In this document: positions 9,195-18,275 of the stretch, piece after piece
Numbering within the stretch: the stretch's first letter is position 1
Layout: every line of letters begins with the position of its first letter
Assembly: GCF_001039355.2 (NCBI RefSeq)
Contig: NW_019773700.1
Coordinates: 1 to 25,834 of the forward strand
Direction: 5' to 3'
DNA length: 25,834 bases
Source: Lingula anatina
Taxonomy: Eukaryota > Brachiopoda > Lingulata > Lingulida > Lingulidae
Notes under the pieces: model-generated
The model's input: only the letters and a program-made list of their open reading frames with translations
The model's database searches: none
Told to the model about the DNA's origin: nothing
Position numbers and translations under genes: made by a program

Positions 9195-11117
9195 CTACAC
9201 ACAGTGGGCACTGTAGTCGCTGACTATGATTGCATTGATGCCGTGGTGGTATGCACAGCACAGTGGACTTTTACTGCACATTGGGATAGGAATTCTGTTA
9301 ACAAGTTGAAAAGATGCCATTTCGTACACACAGATGCACTGTGCAGCACTATCACACACGTACACCTTACCCTCTGTACGGTCCACAGTGACACCACAGG
9401 GGTCAGACATATCACCCTGACCAAAACATTGGATAACCTGACCTGATGTTGAATACAGTCTACAGCATTTATCTGTGCATGTGACCACGAATCTATCTTT
9501 ACTGACTGTAGTGATATACCTCGCCCCTCCCTCTATACTGATCTCACTATTACATTGACCTGTGCTTGAGAATACGGAAAATGTATTACGAAAAATGTAC
9601 AGGGGACTACGTAAAGCATAATATAAAACTAAAATACAACCGTCATCTGTGCACTGGATATCCCACAGCCTACCCATCACGTCAAAACAAATATTCCGCA
9701 CCGGCTTATCAAGCCAGGTTACTCTCAGAAATTCCTTCAGCGCAGGATAGTTTGCTCTCTTTTGTTTTAAACTTCCAAAATATGCATCCAAGGGACCCCG
9801 GTATGTTTTGGCCGTAATGGACCCCGTTTTGATGGACAGCTGTGGTTCAGGAATTTTAGGAAGTTGTAGCACATCGTCCATTTCTGTTTGGCCTGGTGTG
9901 AATGTTATGTCGATGATCTTGGTATCAAAGACTGGTTCTACTGTCTGTAACTCCTGTATTCTAGTTAGGATTTTTTTAGAGTGGGTCATGACCTCGATGT
10001 CAGAACCGGTGTCTGTGAGCTGCTGAGCGAAATCACGAATGCTCTGAATGGAAACTTTGTTCATTTCTTGCTTGTCCTTTTCAGCTTCTAAAGTTTTCAC
10101 CTGTGTGGAGGTGAGTGCCTTCACTTCTGCCTTTATTTTATTGTTTTTGTCATCGACAGTTCTTTTCATTTTGGTGTAATTTGACTGTTTTTCTTTTCGA
10201 TAGGTTTCTAAACACTGTTTGACATTTGTTAAATAAGCGTCCGTCTGTTGACGTACGTCTTTATCTACTTGTTGATAATAAGTGTTGATTTCCATGTCAA
10301 TAGCTTTACTGTTTTCATTTATCTCCTTCGTCATAGCTAATTTCTGAGAATCTGCCAATTGAAGAACTTTTGTCTGATTTTCTGTCAGCCTCTCTTCAGT
10401 TCGTACAATGGTATTCTCCGCCTTCTCAAAACGAGACAGTTTCTCAGTAGGGAGACGTTTTAGCTTCTCTTGTATTTGATCCCTTTGCATTTTCACCACA
10501 TCCCCTAATTCTTTGAAATCGTGTTTGCTGTGGACTTTTATAATACATTCCCTGCATATAACAGTGTCATCCTCTTCACAATAGAATGCCAGTGGTTCTC
10601 CGTCGTGTTTGTCGCAATAATGAACTTTATCTAATACGTGGCGCAATTGTTCTCTTATATTGCCTGTCTTAACTGAGATGTCGACTTGTGACAGCGGTAC
10701 AAACGAATGGCCCTTACAAGACGGAATTTTGTCGTGAATATCACGACATGTAGCACACAGTTGGTTGGTTTCTGGACAACCTTGGCACATGAAAGTGGCC
10801 TCTTTATGGTTACAATACTCACAAAGTCTCCCCTCGGGCGCTTTCTGGTCTTTCATGAAGTCTGTTACTTTTCTTAAGAAGAAGTTTTTCACGAGAGTTT
10901 CTAACCCACCTGGTGGTACGGGAGCCTCTTGGCGACACACGGGACAGGAGAACTTGTTCTGGACACCATTCTTGGCTGCATGGTCAGCAATACATTCCAG
11001 GCACAACGTGTGGTAACAGGGGAGCACTCTCGGGTCTTTATATTCCTCCAGACATATATGACACGTTAGAAAGTTCTCGCTGAAGACGTTGCATAGCGCT
11101 TTCGAAGCCATTGCCAT
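9195..11117 (-). CDS. TRIM-NHL E3 ubiquitin ligase, truncated paralog A
   Basis: A 640-aa intronless frame. RING: C19, C22, C34, H36, C39, C42, C58, C61 (C3HC4). First B-box about 99-136 (C99, C102, C111, C114, C121, C124, H128, H136). Second B-box about 168-199 (C168, H171, C180, C188, C191, H196, H199). Coiled coil about 205-365. Beta-propeller/NHL-like blades from about 475. RING proteins of this family transfer ubiquitin, here presumably as cytoplasmic oligomers; the substrate is unknown and would bind the propeller. The start is chosen because A at -3 and G at +4 suit initiation and it aligns with TRIM B. The frame ends at TAG (9195-9197) where TRIM B has Tyr637, so the last one to two blades are lost and propeller closure is doubtful. 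Next to B, residues 1-100 differ at 3 sites and 101-200 at about 22. Confidence 0.9.
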   Translation of the reverse strand: MAMASKALCNVFSENFLTCHICLEEYKDPRVLPCYHTLCLECIADHAAKNGVQNKFSCPVCRQEAPVPPGGLETLVKNFFLRKVTDFMKDQKAPEGRLCEYCNHKEATFMCQGCPETNQLCATCRDIHDKIPSCKGHSFVPLSQVDISVKTGNIREQLRHVLDKVHYCDKHDGEPLAFYCEEDDTVICRECIIKVHSKHDFKELGDVVKMQRDQIQEKLKRLPTEKLSRFEKAENTIVRTEERLTENQTKVLQLADSQKLAMTKEINENSKAIDMEINTYYQQVDKDVRQQTDAYLTNVKQCLETYRKEKQSNYTKMKRTVDDKNNKIKAEVKALTSTQVKTLEAEKDKQEMNKVSIQSIRDFAQQLTDTGSDIEVMTHSKKILTRIQELQTVEPVFDTKIIDITFTPGQTEMDDVLQLPKIPEPQLSIKTGSITAKTYRGPLDAYFGSLKQKRANYPALKEFLRVTWLDKPVRNICFDVMGRLWDIQCTDDGCILVLYYALRSPLYIFRNTFSVFSSTGQCNSEISIEGGARYITTVSKDRFVVTCTDKCCRLYSTSGQVIQCFGQGDMSDPCGVTVDRTEGKVYVCDSAAQCICVYEMASFQLVNRIPIPMCSKSPLCCAYHHGINAIIVSDYSAHCV

Positions 11118-11358
11118 AGTATTGTAACGTGACTGGGTTGCATCCCGATCTTTCCTGTATCTTGGTGAAGTTTATTTCTAGTTAGCCCTGTTTTAGCTTA
11201 ATTTTAACGATCGCTCTGCTACGTAAACAGCCTGGAAAGGGAGCCGCCATCTTATAACGTCATACAGCCTTGACATATTTATCATCACCTCGTGACCTTA
11301 GAATGTAAACAAACGACAAGGCGGAATAGAAGGAATGAATGTGTAGGTCCTATATATA
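11118..11358 (-). promoter_or_regulatory. TRIM A 5' flank, promoter-like, with YY1-type motif
   Basis: Conserved with the flank of TRIM B (21858-22100), and its distal part recurs at 12858-12990. On the minus strand 11243-11253 reads AAGATGGCGGC, the YY1 consensus often found just downstream of animal transcription starts, about 130 bp before the ATG. The transcription start and any 5' UTR intron cannot be seen. Confidence 0.5.
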
Positions 11359-12042
11359 GCTGATTCGGTAGGCGTAACAGACGTTTTTAGCTGATAGCAA
11401 TTTAGCGTGAACCCCCAGGGAGTTAAGTCGATCCAGATGGATCGATATAAGTATGGGAACCCAGTCTTATATTTGCTCAGAAACTTAAAAAAGGGCCACG
11501 TCACCTGTAAAAGGCAGGGTCGTATTTTTGTGCTAGCTCGAAGAAAATACTGCCGTATGACATGCACTGGGGAAACTTGGATGAGGGATGAGAATAAAAT
11601 ATGATAATGGAATGAATTTATGATTGCAAACTCTATATTTAGCGTCACTTTGACGGCAAATCGGAAAAAAGTTATGATGTTAGAAAACTGAAGGTGATTT
11701 TTTTCCACGAATCCCCCCCCCCAAAAAAAAAAAAATAATAATAGATAAAATAAAAACAAAGAAAACGTGTGTCTTAAGTATACATGTCACAGGGCATGTA
11801 TGTACCAGGTAGGCCTACTAGTTGTTCACTTTTATGTAGCACCCAACCTCAAAATAAAGTGAATCAATTAATGTACAGGTACCTTGTAAGTAAATGCACG
11901 AAGGTGTGTAGCAGTAACAGAAGGTCATGTTTGCTCTTGTGAAGGCGAGGACGATGTAAGGTTGTGATTATGCTACGCTATTCAAAGCAGGTTGTGTGGT
12001 TAAAGCCCCCCTCCCCGTCTCCTCTCTCACCGCAGGTACATG

Positions 12043-12084
<42 letters not shown>

Positions 12085-12857
12085 TCTCTGTATGTGCATT
12101 TGTGTGTGTGTGTGTGGGTGCGTGAGTGAATTGTGTATGTGCGAAACTGTACCAGTATGTGTGAGTGCATGTGTATGCGCACACGCGCGCCAAAATGCCC
12201 CTTTTATCAACACATTATAGTGGTAACGTTAGAGCGGGTAAGGGGGGATTATCAGGAGAACCAAATAAATTTTGTAGGGCAGCCAGTTGGAAGTTTACTA
12301 CTGCCCGAATATGTACGTGGAATAGAACTAAAGCTTCAGGCACACACACTGGACAAAAGAAGTGTCACCCCTACTGAACCAATCAAAGTTTGAAGTTGTT
12401 TTTTTAATGGGTGTGGAACCCATTTAGGGGGGGGGGGAGAATGCAAGGTTTGTTGTGTTTGTTGTGATTGTGTTCGGTGTGTCGTGAATGTTCGTATGTG
12501 TACGTGGAGGTCACGGGTTGAAAGACCGCGCCCAATAAATTTTTGTTTGCACCTGAAAGTCGGACGAAGTGGTAGGCTGAATAATTGAAATAGTTATTCA
12601 GTGCTCTTGCAGGAAAGTTGCAAGAAACTATATTTAATCAAGGATCAATCCACCGTTTAAATTTATAAATTTCTAAATTTATATATTTATTTTTATTGTG
12701 TTTTCGACATTGTTTGTTATATTTTTATTTTATATTTCTTTGTTCTGTCTTCCATGTCTTTCGTCTTTGTGTAAATTGTGTTAATGACATTGTTTAAAAT
12801 TAATTAGTTTATATTGCTCTTGCAAATATTTGTATAATAAAAAAAGCACTATTATCC
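11359..12857. other. A-only 1.5 kb spacer between duplicated promoter blocks
   Basis: No gene is recognised. About 11385-11450 matches, in reverse complement, part of the interspersed repeat at 19105-19325. 12046-12081 is a (CT)n tract, 12101-12120 a (GT)n tract. 12130-12400 has overlapping short frames without a recognisable domain, and 12425-12440 is a poly-G run. 12655-12850 is very AT-rich. Copy B lacks this spacer. Confidence 0.6.
12046..12120. repeat. (CT)n followed by (GT)n microsatellites
   Basis: About 36 bp of CT repeat (12046-12081), a short linker, then about 20 bp of GT repeat (12101-12120). A similar CT-then-GT arrangement followed by related sequence occurs near 4030-4110. Confidence 0.95.
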
Positions 12858-12990
12858 CAGAGCTAATGATCTCTCTGCCACGATAAACAGCCTGAAAAGG
12901 GAGCCGCCATCTTATAACGACATACAGCCTTGACATATTTACCATCACCTCGTGACTTTAGAATGTAAACAAACAACGGCGCGGAAGGAA
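12858..12990 (-). repeat. Second copy of the TRIM promoter-like block
   Basis: Matches 11205-11330 at about 90% by eye, including the minus-strand YY1-type AAGATGGCGGC at 12903-12913. To its right the sequence continues collinear with copy B (22080 onward), whereas the 11205-11330 copy adjoins the gene. So a direct repeat of the promoter block flanks the A-only spacer. No TRIM coding sequence lies immediately downstream of it. Confidence 0.7.
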
Positions 12991-13694
12991 TGTAGACGCA
13001 AATGATGCGCACGGACGACTTAACAAAGACTGTGGAAAAAGAAAAACACGAGTGAAGAGCAGTAGGAAAAATAGTTAAAGAAGGGAAGAAATGGGAGAAG
13101 AGACACGGCAGAGCTTGAACTTGAGTTTCACTCGTCTTTCGGACCGTAATGCATGCATTAACGTAATAGGAATTAAAACTCTTTATAGTCGCGTTATTTT
13201 ATAGTTCCTTTGGTTTTGTTTGGTTTTTATTTATTTGTTCAGCGTCAGGCCATGAAGCAATTCTTACCGGTCATGAAGATCAAAAGACTTGAGGAGGTGT
13301 CTCCAAGACTGTAGGAGCGTAGTGAAGCCATGTGACGTCGAAATAAGAATGGAGCCTTTCAGTATCGTTTCCGTGATTATTCTTTTTGTTTGAAATTTGG
13401 TTCAACGTTATTATTTTTGTTATGGACACCTAAGGAAACTAGAAGGAAGGAAAGAAGGAAACTTGAAATTTAATATTCGATTTACACGTTTATTGAAGCT
13501 GTTTGTCTTTCCTTTTTTTTTTTTTTTTTTTTTTCGTGCTTGGGGTATAACTTTTTTCTCTACAGTCCTGCGATTAAAATGACATGCCCAGGGGACCCTC
13601 GCGGGGTGGTCTCATATATTATAATGTGATCTCATATTGATTGGTATTGATTGGTGAAAAAAAAACGTGGAGTTTTTCGTTTGGGCAATCATAT
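12991..13694. repeat. Duplication block upstream of TRIM A (pairs with 22080-22934)
   Basis: Collinear with copy B with several small indels; includes a poly-T run at about 13511-13534 shared with B (22728-22749). About 13580-13660 replaces the coiled-coil relic that copy B has at 22804-22892. Nothing coding is recognised. Confidence 0.75.
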
Positions 13695-14016
13695 ACGTGA
13701 ACAGACCAAAGTTAAGGACGTACTGCTCACAGTTAAAGAAATGAAATGGAGGTGGGCAGGACATGTCAAAAGAATGAAGGACAATAGGTGGACAATCAGG
13801 CTTACAGAATGGACCCCAAGGTATGGACAAAGAAAAAGAGGAAGACCGGTCAAACGATGGAGGGATGAATTAGATGACTACTGGAAGTCTTGGAAGAAGA
13901 AACCTTGGCCAAACTGGAAATCCAAGGCTCAGGATAGGAAACAATGGAAAAAGCATGCGCCTTTGTCCAACAGTGGAACACTATAGGCTCTAAATGATGA
14001 TGATGATGATGATGAT
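13695..14016 (+). mobile_element. 5'-truncated non-LTR retrotransposon, 3' end
   Basis: A frame ending at 13986 encodes the C-terminal tail typical of endonuclease/reverse-transcriptase retroelement proteins: WRWAGHVKRM, then RWT, then KRGRPVKRWRDELDDYW, then AQDRKQWKK. It is followed by a short 3' tail ending in a (GAT)n repeat (13995-14016), as in RTE-like elements. The insertion is bounded by a 6-bp duplication TCATAT (13689-13694 and 14017-14022), and copy B has the uninterrupted site near 22930-22940. Only about 320 bp were integrated, consistent with incomplete reverse transcription. It cannot move by itself. The RTE assignment is an inference. Confidence 0.85.
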
Positions 14017-14246
14017 TCATATTCCCTTTGCTTTATTTTAGAGTAATCTCGTGATCATATAACCGATCTTTTATTATCGTCCAAGTTAAGCTTAAGGACA
14101 CTATATTGATAACGACGTACTTAGTACACATGTACAAACATTGTACATTAACTTGGCGCTATTTTATATCATTAAATGGCTTAAATGTAAAAAAACTTTA
14201 GACCAGTTTTCCGGCTAAAACTCAGGTGAAACCAGCCCCAGTGCAT

Positions 14247-14247
<1 letters not shown>

Positions 14248-14280
<33 letters not shown>

Positions 14281-14310
14281 AGGAGGAGAGAGAGAGAGAG
14301 AGAGAGAGAG
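14248..14310. repeat. (CT)n then (GA)n, potential hairpin
   Basis: A CT run (14248-14277) is followed after a short GTTAGGAG linker by a GA run (14286-14310). The two runs are complementary to each other. Copy B has CT, then GT, then only a degraded GA run (24188-24265). Confidence 0.95.
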
Positions 14311-14422
14311 CTATCCATATCCTTGTCATTGTTCTAGGTTAGAAAACTGTAATTATTATTAATTGATGTCGCGCCGTGAGATCTTAAATTGCCATTTACC
14401 AGTTACGATGAATTTTTAGAAT

Positions 14423-14531
14423 GAACGTGTGGTAACAGGGGAGCACTCTCGGGTCTTTTTATTCCTCAAGGCATATATGACAAGTTAGGAATGTCCTAGT
14501 GAAAGACGCTGTAGACCTCTTTAGATGTCAT
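14423..14531 (-). pseudogene. TRIM N-terminus/RING relic, copy A
   Basis: On the minus strand it matches TRIM codons from the start region to about residue 38 (start, SKE, SENF, then CLEEYKDPRVLPCYH region), with substitutions and small indels that disrupt the frame. Similarity stops abruptly before the third zinc-ligand cluster. The equivalent relic in copy B (24641-24750) shows that the decay predates the segmental duplication. Confidence 0.85.
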
Positions 14532-14862
14532 ATGTGTGATAAAACCTGCTAGGGTTGGCATAGCTCTCCCCTGCTTGCAGACCACCCAATTTTATCGTAA
14601 AGAATGTCGTTTGCCTGTATGTATCATTTAGTAGGTTATCTACAGTAGGGCCTACATTAAAGTCGTCAAGTATTCAATCAGGGCATTTTTTCAGTATCCA
14701 ATACGTTATCCATGTCTAGCCTATCTTTGCTGAGTGTTTGGCATTTGAGTAACACACTGCGCTTTTGAAGGAGATAACACGAGAATCTCCTCTGCATTTA
14801 CACTGACATTTTTGTCGACTTCCACGTGTTGTGCACTCTATATTTATATATTTACATGTATG

Positions 14863-15129
14863 CAGTGGCGAGTTAAGGGGGGTCAGGGGGGGTCTTGACC
14901 CTCCCCCCCTTGATTTCTGAAAAAAATATTACCTATACGATGGTCCCCTCTTGAAGTTAGTGTTTTGGCAAGCTGAATTATAGTTCTAAACCGTAGCAAA
15001 TGGCACCGTTCGCCTTCTAAAATACCAAAATTTCAGGGACCCGATCCCCACGCCAACGGGATGGTTGTGGGGGTAACTTTGCATCTGCGACGCCCCCCCC
15101 CCCTTCAAATGATCTTGGGTCCACCCCTG
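14863..15129. mobile_element. Complete hAT-type MITE (267 bp), A-only
   Basis: Bounded by a perfect 8-bp duplication CATGTATG (14855-14862 and 15130-15137), the hallmark of hAT insertion. The ends are CAGTGGCGAGTTAAGG on the left and, reverse-complemented, CAGGGGTGGACCCAAG on the right. Copy B has the empty site near 25395-25405. G/C runs flank an AT-rich core; there is no coding capacity. A truncated relative is at 824-1028. Confidence 0.9.
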
Positions 15130-15378
15130 CATGTATGTCACCGGTACAAAAGCTGCTGCTGCCCTCTTTTAGTGACCTCATAGACTACTTAACTTAGTCA
15201 CATTTCACACATTCCATATATGGCTGTTATCAAACGAGCTTTGTTTAAAATTCAAGCCAATTGTTAGTTTGATTTTTTTTCTTACCAATTAGTCGACATT
15301 AACATGACAGTCGCTGTGTGTGTGGTTGAGTGTGTGTCGGTGGGTGTGTTAGTTTGATAAAGATGCCAAAAATCTTAG

Positions 15379-15412
15379 GAGAGAGGGAGAGAGAGAGAGA
15401 GATGAAGAGAGA
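15379..15412. repeat. (GA)n tract near the right edge of copy A
   Basis: A GA-rich tract after GATGCCAAAAATCTTAGG; the same arrangement marks the right edge of the match in copy B (25643-25690). Confidence 0.85.
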
Positions 15413-15429
15413 TAATTAATGATATATAA

Positions 15430-15978
15430 ATAGAAACAACATCAATTGTGTGTTGTTAATTGTGATCTATACTGGAATTGTGTTAACATAAAATATCTCT
15501 CTCAACTACGTAGATACAAGGGCGATTGTTCTGTCTGGTCTACTTCACATATTAAACCTCTAGGAGCGGGGAGTGGTGCTAGTGGGCTAACACCATTTTT
15601 TTTTTCAATCACGTCAGTTATTAGCGTGGGAATATGGTGGGAGGTGATAATCTGCCTATTGTTGAACGTATTTTACTCTTTGCCTTCTAATAAAATGAAA
15701 TACTTCACAACAATGAGTGATAAATCGTGCAAAGTATTAGCCATAAATTTATTTAGCTAATTTAACAATTAAACTTGTTTTAAATTGAGTCTGTAACTTA
15801 CATGTTATTTTAGGCACCACGTTATAGTATACGTGAATCGTGTTCAGTGGAAATAATGTACGTAACTCCCCGGCGAGGTAACTTTCAAAATGTTTTCATT
15901 TTTCACAAATCACATCAACGGTTTTACAGAGACCTAGCTCGCACCCTTCCCTCTAACGCCACCCCCCCCGCCCTTCAT
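15430..15978. other. Unduplicated spacer, no gene recognised
   Basis: The sequence lies outside the A/B match. Short plus-strand frames (such as 15446-15760) have no recognisable domain and no paralog for comparison. Confidence 0.5.
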
Positions 15979-15988
15979 GGGTTTCAGG

Positions 15989-16954
15989 CCTACCCAACTA
16001 CCAGACTCGGCACCTACGGATCCAGAATAAACCGGTATATCAGACCACACTACCCGTTTTCAAGGTGTGTGTCAGATCGCATTACAGAGTATCATACCCC
16101 ATCACAAATTTTGTAAGCCTACCTGTCATCCGGGCATCGCGCCTCGTTTTCGTCAAGTAGGAGTCGTATGAATACAACAACATGGCGACAGACGACTTCC
16201 TCAATCAAGGAGTGGAAACGCGCTACTTATATGATTAAGACGAGCCTAGCCGTCAGTACCGGATATTGTTTTGTGACCTTGAGGAGCAATTAGGTTTGGT
16301 CGTTGCGGCACGCATGAACAGTAGTTGAACTACCACACCTGGGTCTTTTGTTTTTGACAACTGTTCATTCGTCATCGAGGCGCTTGTTCAAGACTACAGG
16401 CTGATATCTACTAGTACTACCAGTGGCTTCATTAGTAACGTTCCCACAACACTTATTTTTCTGTCCGTGCGTACATACCCTGAAAAAGGCTAGCCTCGCT
16501 GACGAGAACAATGGACGTTTCTCACCCCTCTGTAGGATTACCCTTGCCCTCAATCTCGTCCATCATGAAAGTCATGAAAATATTTAACCCCCGATAGAAT
16601 ATGCTTCCGCTATCAAAATTAGGTCTTTTTTTCTAAATTAATATATAAGTTTGCAAGTTCTTATTTACAAAACACCATTGGCTATGTCCGAACCTAAATT
16701 TTATGTTAAAAATTGCGGTATTGTCAGATTTTAGCATAAACAGGGAAAATTGCAGCAGCGCATGAATCTAGATGAGATGCACTACTTTCCAACCCCGCTT
16801 AGGATCATCGCTATCACATCGCGCACCAGGCAAAATCGGTGTGGTGGCTGATACTCTGTAATGCGATCTGACACACACCTTGAAAACGGGTAGTGTGGTC
16901 TGATAAACCGGTTTATTCTGGATCCGTAGGTGCCGAGTCTGGTAGTTGAATAGG
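15989..16954. repeat. Long inverted repeat, 106-bp arms, ~750-bp loop
   Basis: Left arm 15989-16094 and right arm 16849-16954 are reverse complements with 3 mismatches in 106 positions by eye; weaker similarity continues a short way on both sides. The two arms could pair as a near-perfect stem. No target-site duplication or transposase frame is visible, so it may be a fold-back element, a recent inverted duplication or an assembly inversion. Confidence 0.8.
16182..16238 (+). other. Possible tiny ORF (18 codons), weak
   Basis: Within the loop of the inverted repeat, an ATG in a good context (ACAACATGGCG) opens MATDDFLNQGVETRYLYD before a TAA. Nearby sequence is richer in CpG than the surroundings, as in a first exon. 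No splice donor that would extend it is evident. It may be the start of a lost gene or chance. Confidence 0.2.
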
Positions 16955-17064
16955 TCTGGGTTTCTGACAGCCCTGCACATCCATATTATAAACAGAAAAA
17001 AAGGTCCATCTTAAATAACGCTTACCTCGACAGTGAGTACCCACCAATCGTTATGTCACCGTGC
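16239..17064. other. Spacer to the start of copy B, no gene recognised
   Basis: Holds the right arm of the inverted repeat (16849-16954); otherwise no long frame or match elsewhere in the window is seen. Confidence 0.5.
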
Positions 17065-17303
17065 ACAAACGATCCAATAACTCTTCTACAGTCGTTTGAT
17101 GACGGTTTTCGATAGTCGTTTTGTAAGATGACACTACAGTATTTGTTGGGATGCGTTTGCTGAAAACAACAGCGTCTCTGAGCAGCAAACGACGCAAGTG
17201 ATGGATACAATACGAGACTGCAAGCTGTACGTTACGTACAGCTCGGCGACGAGTGTTGTATCTGGCTTAAACCACGGCCTCTGATTAGTTTCTACACTAG
17301 TGA

Positions 17304-17482
17304 CAGGCCCTTAGCCGGGGGGGGGGGGTTCGGGGGGTTTGAAAAAACCGCCCTTTTATCTGTGAAAAGGTCCACTTTGGATAAAATTTTATCTAGGTAC
17401 ATGTACATGAACGTTTCATGGTAAAAGGTCCACTTTTTTCAGAAAACGAACCCCGCATTTGAAATTGCTGGCTACGGGCCTG
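17304..17482. mobile_element. MITE (179 bp), B-only, hAT-like ends
   Basis: The ends are CAGGCCCTTAGCCGG and, reverse-complemented from the right, CAGGCCCGTAGCCAGC. AGTGA is repeated on both sides (17299-17303 and 17483-17487), shorter than the 8 bp usual for hAT. Copy A has an uninterrupted CACTAGTAAGTAA at the site (about 1697). A G-run follows the left end. Non-coding. Confidence 0.75.
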
Positions 17483-17935
17483 AGTGAGTTATGGAGGATG
17501 TATGTACGGCAGATGACAAGGTGGGACGTGCACCGTGAGCTTCAGTGATAAGTTGAACCCAACCTGTACACTATAACACTACCTAGACGTTTCAAGTTAG
17601 GGCAGGGATATGCCATAGTGTAGAGGTTTGTTTCAAGTTATCTCTGAAGCTCAGGGTGAATTTGCGATACTCAGGCGATATGTTTGTCGAGTACCTGCAC
17701 ATTTGACAGGAAGCAGGACCAAACTGACACATTGTTGGATGACTGTCTGACTATCAATTTTAGATTTCGAAACAGTTTTAAGAAGGAGCAATAACTGCAG
17801 TCTGTGAAATATCCAATATATGGAGACACCCTAATGTAAAACGTGGAGGCTGCTCATACAAATGCATAGGGCTTTGTTATCTTAACTAGGCGGTATATAA
17901 ACTTTAAATTTCCATATATAGTTTTCAGGAGCTAT

Positions 17936-18033
17936 CCCAGCAGGCAAACGACATTGATTCTACGTTGATTTAACGTTGATCCACCAAAATTTACGTTGAT
18001 TCAACGGTGAATCAATGTCGTTTGTCTGCTGGG
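17936..18033. mobile_element. Palindromic MITE (98 bp), B-only, 3-bp TSD
   Basis: Ends CCCAGCAGGCAAACGACATT on the left and its near-perfect reverse complement on the right (AATGTCGTTTGTCTGCTGGG), flanked by TAT at 17933-17935 and 18034-18036. Copy A has the single-TAT empty site near 2234. The core holds repeated ACGTTGAT motifs. A 3-bp duplication fits several superfamilies (PIF/Harbinger or CACTA-like), so none is assigned. Confidence 0.9.
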
Positions 18034-18230
18034 TATGACAAAATTTCGATTTAATTAAAGTAGATACTCCGTTTTACCTAAGAATTAATGTGTTTATTTT
18101 ATCTGGTGAAAGTGTATTTTTCAATGAAGAATAGCTCCTTTTTTTTTTTTTTTAAGGACGGTGTCTCGGAGTATTATTCAAAATGCCCAATAATTTGTGC
18201 TGCTTTAATCTTTACATACACTTATAGAAC

Positions 18231-18262
<32 letters not shown>

Positions 18263-18275
18263 ATGTATGTGTGTG
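18231..18275. repeat. (GT)n microsatellite
   Basis: Homologous to, and longer than, the repeat at 2425-2456. Confidence 0.95.

Larger units (their letters stand above)
14023..15420. repeat. Duplication block (pairs with 22935-25690)
   Basis: Collinear with copy B apart from insertions in B (23089-24037, 24314-24455, 24995-25326) and one in A (14863-15129). It contains the RING relic and microsatellites; no intact gene. Confidence 0.85.

Noticed and set aside
9081-9446. 121-codon plus-strand frame, also present in copy B at 19833-20198
   Set aside because: It is antisense to the conserved NHL region of TRIM; its presence in both copies follows from conservation of the TRIM frame, and it has no domain.
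12133-12393. Overlapping 70-86 codon frames after the CT/GT repeats
   Set aside because: They begin inside microsatellite sequence and overlap in different frames; I recognise no protein family.
12500-12530. Possible tRNA-like B-box near GGTCACGGGTTGAAAGACC
   Set aside because: It departs from the B-box consensus and has no A-box or cloverleaf around it.
11205-12990. Promoter-block direct repeats as a pair of LTRs around an element
   Set aside because: The repeats do not start TG and end CA, have no target-site duplication, and contain the native TRIM flank that also occurs in copy B.
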